Of a stretch of DNA of 64,000 bases, positions 58,729 through 64,000 are shown piece by piece (the stretch's first letter is position 1; each line of letters opens with the position of its first letter). This DNA comes from Oceanicola sp. D3 (GTDB lineage Bacteria; Pseudomonadota; Alphaproteobacteria; Rhodobacterales; Rhodobacteraceae). The notes under the pieces were generated by a model. The model was not told the DNA's origin and did no database searches. It saw only the letters and a list, made by a program, of their open reading frames with translations. Both the position numbers and the translations under genes were made by a program. Location of the stretch: assembly GCF_006351965.1 (NCBI RefSeq), contig NZ_CP040932.1:1984001-2048000 (forward strand), read 5' to 3'.

Positions 58729-59940
58729 ATGAAACGCGTTGTCATCACCGGCATGGGCACGATCAATGCCCTGGGCAAGACCGTGCCCGAAACCTTCGCC
58801 GCAATGGCCGAGGGCAAATGCGGCATCGCCCCCATCAACATCCGCGACGTCGAGCGCCTCTCGGTGCAGATCGGCGGGCAGGTGCGCAACTTCGATCCCG
58901 AAGCGCATTTCAACCGCCAGCAAATCGCGCTCTATGACCGTTTCACCCAGTTCACCATGCTCGCCGCCAAAGAGGCGCTCGGGCAGGCGGGGCTGGAGTT
59001 TCACGGGTTGCTGGCCGACGAGGCCGGGGCCATCTTCGGCACCGCCGGCGGCGGGGTGAACACATGGGACGAAAACTACCGCACCGTCTATGAAGATGGC
59101 AAAAACCGCGTGCACCCCTTCGTCGTCCCCAAGCTGATGAACAACGCCGCCGCCTCCCATGTCAGTATGGAATACAACCTTAAAGGCGCGAGCTATTCCG
59201 TCTCCACCGCCTGCGCCTCCTCCAACCACGCGATGGGGCAGGCCTTCCATATGGTCCGTTCCGGCGCCTCCCGCGCGATGGTCACCGGCGGGGCCGAGGC
59301 CATGCTCTCCTTTGGCGGGGTGAAGGCCTGGGAGGGGCTGCGGGTGATGAGCAAAGACGCCTGCCGCCCGTTCTCGGCCAACCGCAACGGCATGGTGCAG
59401 GGCGAGGGCGCGGCGGTCTTCGTCTTCGAAGAACTCGAACACGCCAAGGCCCGCGGCGCCGAGATCATCGCCGAGGTGGTCGGCTTCGCCATGAGCTCGG
59501 ACGCCGCCGATATCGTCATGCCTTCCAAACAGGGCGCGGCGCGCGCGGTCCGTGGCGCACTGCGGGATGGCAAGATCAACCCCGAAGAGGTGGGCTACAT
59601 CAACGCCCACGGCACCGGCACGGCAGCCAACGACAAGACAGAATGCGCCGTGGTGGCCGACGTCTTCGGCTCCCACGCCGACAAGCTGATGATCTCCTCC
59701 ACCAAGTCGATGCACGGCCACCTGATCGGCGGCACCGGCGCGGTGGAGCTTCTGGCCTGCATCATGGCTCTGCGCGACGGGGTGATCGCCCCCACCATCG
59801 GCTATCAGGAGAACGACCCGGAATGCGCGCTCGATGTGGTGCCCAACGAGGCCCGCGATGCCAAGGTTAAAACCGTCCTCTCCAACGCCTTCGCCTTCGG
59901 TGGCCTCAACGCCGTGCTCGCCCTGCGCAAAGCGCCCTGA
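58729..59940 (+). CDS. beta-ketoacyl-ACP synthase (FabF-like)
   Basis: A 403-residue condensing enzyme. The catalytic cysteine is Cys162 in VSTACASSNHAMG; the two histidines are in NAHGTGTAANDKTE and STKSMHGHLIGGTGAVE. These are the FabF/KAS II signatures (Cys-His-His), not FabH. It probably elongates the chain on the ACP encoded just before it, like FabF-XL proteins in rhizobia. It ends a tight group of four genes from the L,D-transpeptidase on. A REP-like element follows. Confidence 0.9.
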   Translation: MKRVVITGMGTINALGKTVPETFAAMAEGKCGIAPINIRDVERLSVQIGGQVRNFDPEAHFNRQQIALYDRFTQFTMLAAKEALGQAGLEFHGLLADEAGAIFGTAGGGVNTWDENYRTVYEDGKNRVHPFVVPKLMNNAAASHVSMEYNLKGASYSVSTACASSNHAMGQAFHMVRSGASRAMVTGGAEAMLSFGGVKAWEGLRVMSKDACRPFSANRNGMVQGEGAAVFVFEELEHAKARGAEIIAEVVGFAMSSDAADIVMPSKQGAARAVRGALRDGKINPEEVGYINAHGTGTAANDKTECAVVADVFGSHADKLMISSTKSMHGHLIGGTGAVELLACIMALRDGVIAPTIGYQENDPECALDVVPNEARDAKVKTVLSNAFAFGGLNAVLALRKAP

Positions 59941-59982
59941 CCGCTAAACTGCCCTTCGGCCCTTGCGGTCCCTATCGTAGCC

Positions 59983-60005
59983 CGTAGGGTGGGCAATCTG
60001 CCCAC
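59983..60005 (+). repeat. REP-like palindrome, copy 3
   Basis: CGTAGGGTGGGCAATCTGCC followed by CAC; identical to copy 1 except for the final base. It lies between the ketosynthase and NUDIX genes, after a run CCCTTGCGGTCCC. Confidence 0.75.
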
Positions 60006-60059
60006 AAACCCTGCGAAGAGGGGCCGAAAGGCCCCGATGAGCTGCCCCCGGAGCGCCCG

Positions 60060-60512
60060 ATGCACCCGCGCGATGACCCGCCCGTCCCGAAAGCCCTCGC
60101 CGCCGTCCTGCGCGGTCCGCCCGGCACACGCGAGCTGCTGATCTTCCGCCATCCGCTCACCGGCGACCAACTCCCAAAAGGCACCATCGAGCCCGGCGAA
60201 GACCCTTCCTCGGCAGCCATCCGCGAGCTGCATGAAGAATCCGGCCTGCGCCTCGCCGCGCCCAGGGCCATCGGCACGTGGCACCGCCCATGGGAGGAGG
60301 GCTATACCGCCCCCCAGCTCTGGCACCTCTTCACCTTCGAGGCGCCGCCCGACCTGCCCGAGGCCTGGGACCACGTGGCCGAAGGCAGCCCCGCCGAAGA
60401 CGGCCTCATCTTCTCCTACCGTTGGGCGCGGCTCACCCCGGCACTGGCACAGGCCATGCGCCCACTCTTTGCGCCCGCCGTCCTGCGGATTCTGCAGGCC
60501 GACGCGGGTTAG
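60060..60512 (+). CDS. NUDIX hydrolase
   Basis: A 150-residue cytosolic hydrolase. The NUDIX box reads GTIEPGEDPSSAAIRELHEESGL and matches GX5EX7REUXEEXGU fully. LLIFRHPLTGDQLPKG precedes it. The second half has WHRPWEEGYTAPQLWHLFTFEAP. The substrate (ADP-ribose, a dinucleotide or an oxidised nucleotide) cannot be read from the sequence. The stops of this and the convergent VOC gene are one base apart. Confidence 0.88.
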   Translation: MHPRDDPPVPKALAAVLRGPPGTRELLIFRHPLTGDQLPKGTIEPGEDPSSAAIRELHEESGLRLAAPRAIGTWHRPWEEGYTAPQLWHLFTFEAPPDLPEAWDHVAEGSPAEDGLIFSYRWARLTPALAQAMRPLFAPAVLRILQADAG

Positions 60513-60513
60513 G

Positions 60514-60921
60514 CTAGGTTTCCCACCCGGCATTCTGCAAAACCACGCGATAGCCATCGGCATCCTCGTAGCTGCGGCCCTGCCGGTCCCAATAGGGGTT
60601 GAACGCCACCACCGGCGCGTAGCCCGCCGCTTCCATCCGGGCACAGGCCCTTCGCCACGCGGCGCCATCCGGCAGGTAGAAGACAAGCAGGTTGTCCTGC
60701 CCCGGTGCCCGCCCGGCCGAGTGACCTGCCTTGCGCGTAAACTCCAGATGATAGGGAAAGCCCCGATGCCCCAGCATCACGCCGTCAAACCCGGCGTGAT
60801 CGGTAAACTGGGCCAGCACCTCAAGCCCAAGCCCGTCACGGTAAAACCGCAGCACCGCTGCGATGTCATCGGTCGGGCGGGCAACCCGCAGGATCGGGGC
60901 GATGTGGGGGCTGTCTGTCAT
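60514..60921 (-). CDS. VOC/glyoxalase superfamily protein
   Basis: A 135-residue protein with the paired beta-alpha-beta-beta-beta units of the VOC fold: APILRVARPTDDIAAVLRFYRDGLGLEVLAQF, then LEFTRK, and a second unit with CARMEAAGYAPVVAFNPYWDRQGRSYEDADGYRVVLQN. The YEDADGYRVVL segment with D-x-D-G is typical of small glyoxalase/bleomycin-resistance-like proteins. No specific activity can be assigned. The start at 60921 follows GGAGAG; a longer reading from 60954 adds 11 residues. Confidence 0.82.
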   Translation of the reverse strand: MTDSPHIAPILRVARPTDDIAAVLRFYRDGLGLEVLAQFTDHAGFDGVMLGHRGFPYHLEFTRKAGHSAGRAPGQDNLLVFYLPDGAAWRRACARMEAAGYAPVVAFNPYWDRQGRSYEDADGYRVVLQNAGWET

Positions 60922-60999
60922 TGCGGGCTCTCCGGCAGCGAAGGTTTCGCCCATCCTGCGCCCTCAAGCGCCCTTGAGGGCAAGCCCCTTTTCCAACGC

Positions 61000-61023
61000 A
61001 AAACGCCGCCCCGAAGGGCGGCG
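61000..61023 (-). terminator. Rho-independent terminator of the IalB-like gene
   Basis: CGCCGCCC and GGGCGGCG pair perfectly around TTCG on the minus strand, followed by TTTTGCGTTGG. It starts 28 bp after the stop at 61052. Confidence 0.85.
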
Positions 61024-61051
61024 CTGCCTGGGCCTCTAATGGCCTCTCAGT

Positions 61052-61756
61052 TCAGTTGTTCAGCGCGGCCAGCGCGTTGAACCCGGCGGTGAAGCCGGAG
61101 AGCGAAACCTTCAGGCGCACCCGCTCGTCCGGGGCCCCGGCGGGCACCAGCGTCAGCGTGGCCGCGCTGCCGGCCTTGAAGCCGTTCACATCCGCCTGGC
61201 TCATGCCAATCCGCGACACGCAGCCAATCCGGGTGCAGAAGGTGTAGGGGTAGCGACGGCCCTGACCGCCATCCACCGAAAGGGTGATCTGCTCGGTCAG
61301 CAGGGTCTCAAGCGGGGTGACGATATTGGCACCGGCCACGGCCTGCCCGCCTGCGGGGAGGGCAAAGAGGTTGATCTCGGCCACCGAGTTGCCCTGCTCG
61401 TCGTTCAGCAGTTGGTAAAGCTGGCACTGCTCGGGCTGATCTTCGGCGGGTTTGGCGCAGCGCAGCTGCCAGTCGCCGTGGGTTTCCTTGGTATAGGGAG
61501 CGCCGGGCTGTGCGGCGGCGGCCTCCTGGCCCTCGGGGGTGCCCATGTTCAGGTCAGAGCCGGGGGCCGGCGCTTCGCCGGTGGCCTCTTCTGCCTCACC
61601 GGTGGCAGCCTCTTCGGTTGCCTCGGCCGCGCCCTCTGCGGGCGCTTCGGTGGTGGCTTCCTCAGCGGGGGTTTCTTCGGTCGCGGCGTCCTGTGCCCAG
61701 AGGGGCGTGGCGGCGATCATTAGCGCCAGAAAACTGGCTTTCGTCAGGTTCTGCAT
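61052..61756 (-). CDS. invasion-associated locus B (IalB) family protein
   Basis: A 234-residue secreted protein. Signal peptide to residue 21 (MQNLTKASFLALMIAATPLWA). Then a low-complexity Ala/Glu/Thr/Pro linker of about 50 residues (ATEETPAEEATTEAPAEG and so on), then an IalB domain (about 85-234): HGDWQLRCAKPAEDQPEQCQLYQLL, then ALPAGGQAVAGANIVTPLETLL, YPYTFCTRIGCVSRIGMS and LKVSLSGFTAGFNAL. Four cysteines in two pairs are conserved. IalB was named for erythrocyte invasion in Bartonella; in free-living relatives its role is unknown. The promoter and terminator are both visible. Confidence 0.9.
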   Translation of the reverse strand: MQNLTKASFLALMIAATPLWAQDAATEETPAEEATTEAPAEGAAEATEEAATGEAEEATGEAPAPGSDLNMGTPEGQEAAAAQPGAPYTKETHGDWQLRCAKPAEDQPEQCQLYQLLNDEQGNSVAEINLFALPAGGQAVAGANIVTPLETLLTEQITLSVDGGQGRRYPYTFCTRIGCVSRIGMSQADVNGFKAGSAATLTLVPAGAPDERVRLKVSLSGFTAGFNALAALNN

Positions 61757-61796
61757 GGTCCTCAACAACCTTCTCGCATTCTGAATTTCGTGGGGC

Positions 61797-61825
61797 CGTC
61801 TAGCACAGGGCGCAGGGGATGTCAG
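61797..61825 (-). promoter_or_regulatory. promoter of the IalB-like gene
   Basis: Minus strand CTGACA (61825-61820), 17-bp spacer, TAGACG (61802-61797), giving a leader of about 35 nt before the ATG at 61756, with GAGGACC as ribosome site. Confidence 0.6.
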
Positions 61826-61900
61826 GGAGAAAAGCGGAGCCGCTGACGGGGCTGTGAACACGCCCGCGAGGCGCACGGCAACGCCGCGCCCGACCACTGA

Positions 61901-61924
61901 AAAAGGGCCCCGAGAGGCCCTTTT
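61901..61924. terminator. bidirectional Rho-independent terminator
   Basis: AAAAGGGCC (61901-61909) and GGCCCTTTT (61916-61924) form a perfect 9-bp stem with a 6-nt loop, with a T-run on either strand. No protein gene ends here, so it must close a non-coding transcript or insulate the ialB promoter. Confidence 0.75.
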
Positions 61925-62003
61925 GTGCGGGTCCGTTGATCGGCCCGAACGACTGTTTACAGTCGCTATTTTAGGTTCTCCCTGCCGGACTGGCCGACTT
62001 GAT
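61901..62003 (-). ncRNA. candidate small RNA 2
   Basis: Minus-strand promoter TTGACG (62038-62033), 17-bp spacer, TAGCGT (62015-62010) predicts a start near 62003. Transcription would end at the bidirectional terminator 61901-61924, about 100 nt on. The transcript contains a hairpin, CGACTG/CAGTCG (61950-61965). No open frame of note. Inferred from promoter plus terminator only. Confidence 0.4.
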
Positions 62004-62078
62004 GACCGGACGCTATGGCAACTTGCCGCAGCCGTCAACAGGTAAAAGAACACCCCTCAAGAATTTGAACACGCTAAG

Positions 62079-62175
62079 AAAAAAGCCGCGCCACCAAGGT
62101 GACGCGGCCAGTCTGACAGGGAGGAAGTCAATCCGGGCCAAGAGGACGGAGGCCCGGACAAGATGAACACTGGCA
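62079..62175 (-). ncRNA. candidate trans-acting small RNA with CCUCC loops (cuckoo/CcsR-like)
   Basis: Minus strand, three stems in a row. Hairpin 1: TCCGGGCC/GGCCCGGA (62132-62158), perfect 8-bp stem with loop TCCGTCCTCTT. Hairpin 2: TGAC/GTCA (62114-62130) with loop TTCCTCCCT. Hairpin 3: GCCGCGTCACC/GGTGGCGCGGC (62085-62108) followed by TTTTTT, a strong terminator. No gene lies upstream on this strand; the divergent herA-like gene begins at 62226. The CCUCC loops are as in alphaproteobacterial cuckoo/CcsR RNAs, which are thought to bind Shine-Dalgarno regions or sequester an RNA-binding protein. The 5' end is uncertain: TAAAGTATTAACC at about 62193-62181 may be the promoter. Confidence 0.7.
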
Positions 62176-62225
62176 GAGAAAGGTTAATACTTTATGTTGG
62201 GTCCGAAAACGATCTGGAGGGCTAT

Positions 62226-63779
<1,554 letters not shown>

Positions 63780-64000
63780 GGCGGGACTTATCCCGATGCT
63801 TCTGACACACCGTTAAAGAGTGGCCCCGCCCGATGTGCGCCGTAAACATGCCGTAGGGTGGGTGCCAACCCACCACTCGCCTAACGGACCCTGCAAGCCG
63901 GGCAGCGCCGTCCCGCGGGGTGGCGCTTCCAATAGTGAGAGATGGCACTTTATGGTGCAGCGGTCATCTTCCCTCAGAGGTGGCGACTGACCTCACCCAA
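63780..64000. other. gene-free end of the window with REP-like copy 4
   Basis: No gene seen in the last 220 bp. It contains the REP-like copy at 63852-63874 and an imperfect G/C-rich stretch after it. Confidence 0.5.
63852..63874 (+). repeat. REP-like palindrome, copy 4 (variant)
   Basis: CGTAGGGTGGGTGCCAACCC followed by ACC. Same head CGTAGGGTGGG as the other copies, but the loop is TGCCAA and the arms are GGTGGG/CCCACC. Confidence 0.7.

Noticed and set aside
60960-60981. Perfect hairpin GCCCTCAAG/CTTGAGGGC upstream of the VOC gene as a terminator
   Set aside because: It lies between the VOC start and the IalB terminator and no transcript needs to end there; no T-run on the minus strand. 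It could be a leader structure, but there is no further support.

Overview
The window is chromosomal DNA of a marine-type alphaproteobacterium, most likely a member of the Rhodobacteraceae/Roseobacteraceae. Four things point there: high G+C and dense packing with ATGA/GTGA start-stop overlaps; a gene set typical of the family (Usg, the fabH-plsX-rpmF-DUF177 block, IalB-domain protein, the iscR-suf cluster with a short class V desulfurase); an IscR without the classical cluster cysteines; and RTX proteins ending in Hint domains. Genus cannot be set from this window.

Layout. 1-20 kb is mostly housekeeping: fatty acid/phospholipid start (fabH, plsX), ribosomal protein L32, a BamE-like lipoprotein, msrB, an OlsB-like acyltransferase, a peroxiredoxin, lipA followed by two coupled paralogous secreted proteins, a cystathionine lyase-type PLP enzyme, a degenerate IscU/SufU-like protein, hisI, the tRNA-modification pair gluQ-trmFO, a LysR regulator, gyrA, usg, dsbB, a YqaA-like membrane protein, a zinc metallopeptidase and tRNA-Leu(CAA). 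20.2-33 kb is an accessory block: a gene-free kilobase, then three very large tandem genes for acidic RTX proteins that each end in a Hint autoprocessing domain. Two of them share a 336-bp nearly identical segment, and the third holds a gapless 236-residue internal duplication.

33-41 kb runs mainly on the minus strand: a tannase-like hydrolase that has lost the family disulfide, a DEAD-box RNA helicase with a basic repeat tail, a SYLF lipoprotein, hemB, an HD phosphohydrolase and small proteins. 41-52.3 kb is the Fe-S cluster assembly operon: an IscR-type regulator behind a promoter whose -10 box lies inside a perfect palindrome, an IscS-like desulfurase, sufB, three inserted small genes, sufC, sufD, two membrane proteins, sufS, and then a methyltransferase that is a candidate DsyB (DMSP synthesis). 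tRNA-Arg(CCG) follows.

52.4-64 kb contains a glycosyltransferase, a flavin monooxygenase, two cell-wall enzymes transcribed divergently (an M15-type peptidase with a Tat signal and a YcbB-like L,D-transpeptidase), lpxD with a special acyl carrier protein and ketosynthase (lipid A acyl chains), NUDIX and VOC proteins, an IalB protein and a HerA/DUF853 ATPase. Between the last two, on the minus strand, lies an unannotated small-RNA-like structure with CCUCC-bearing hairpin loops and a strong terminator, probably followed by a second small transcript. Four copies of a short CGTAGGGTGGGC...GCCCACC palindrome are scattered between genes.
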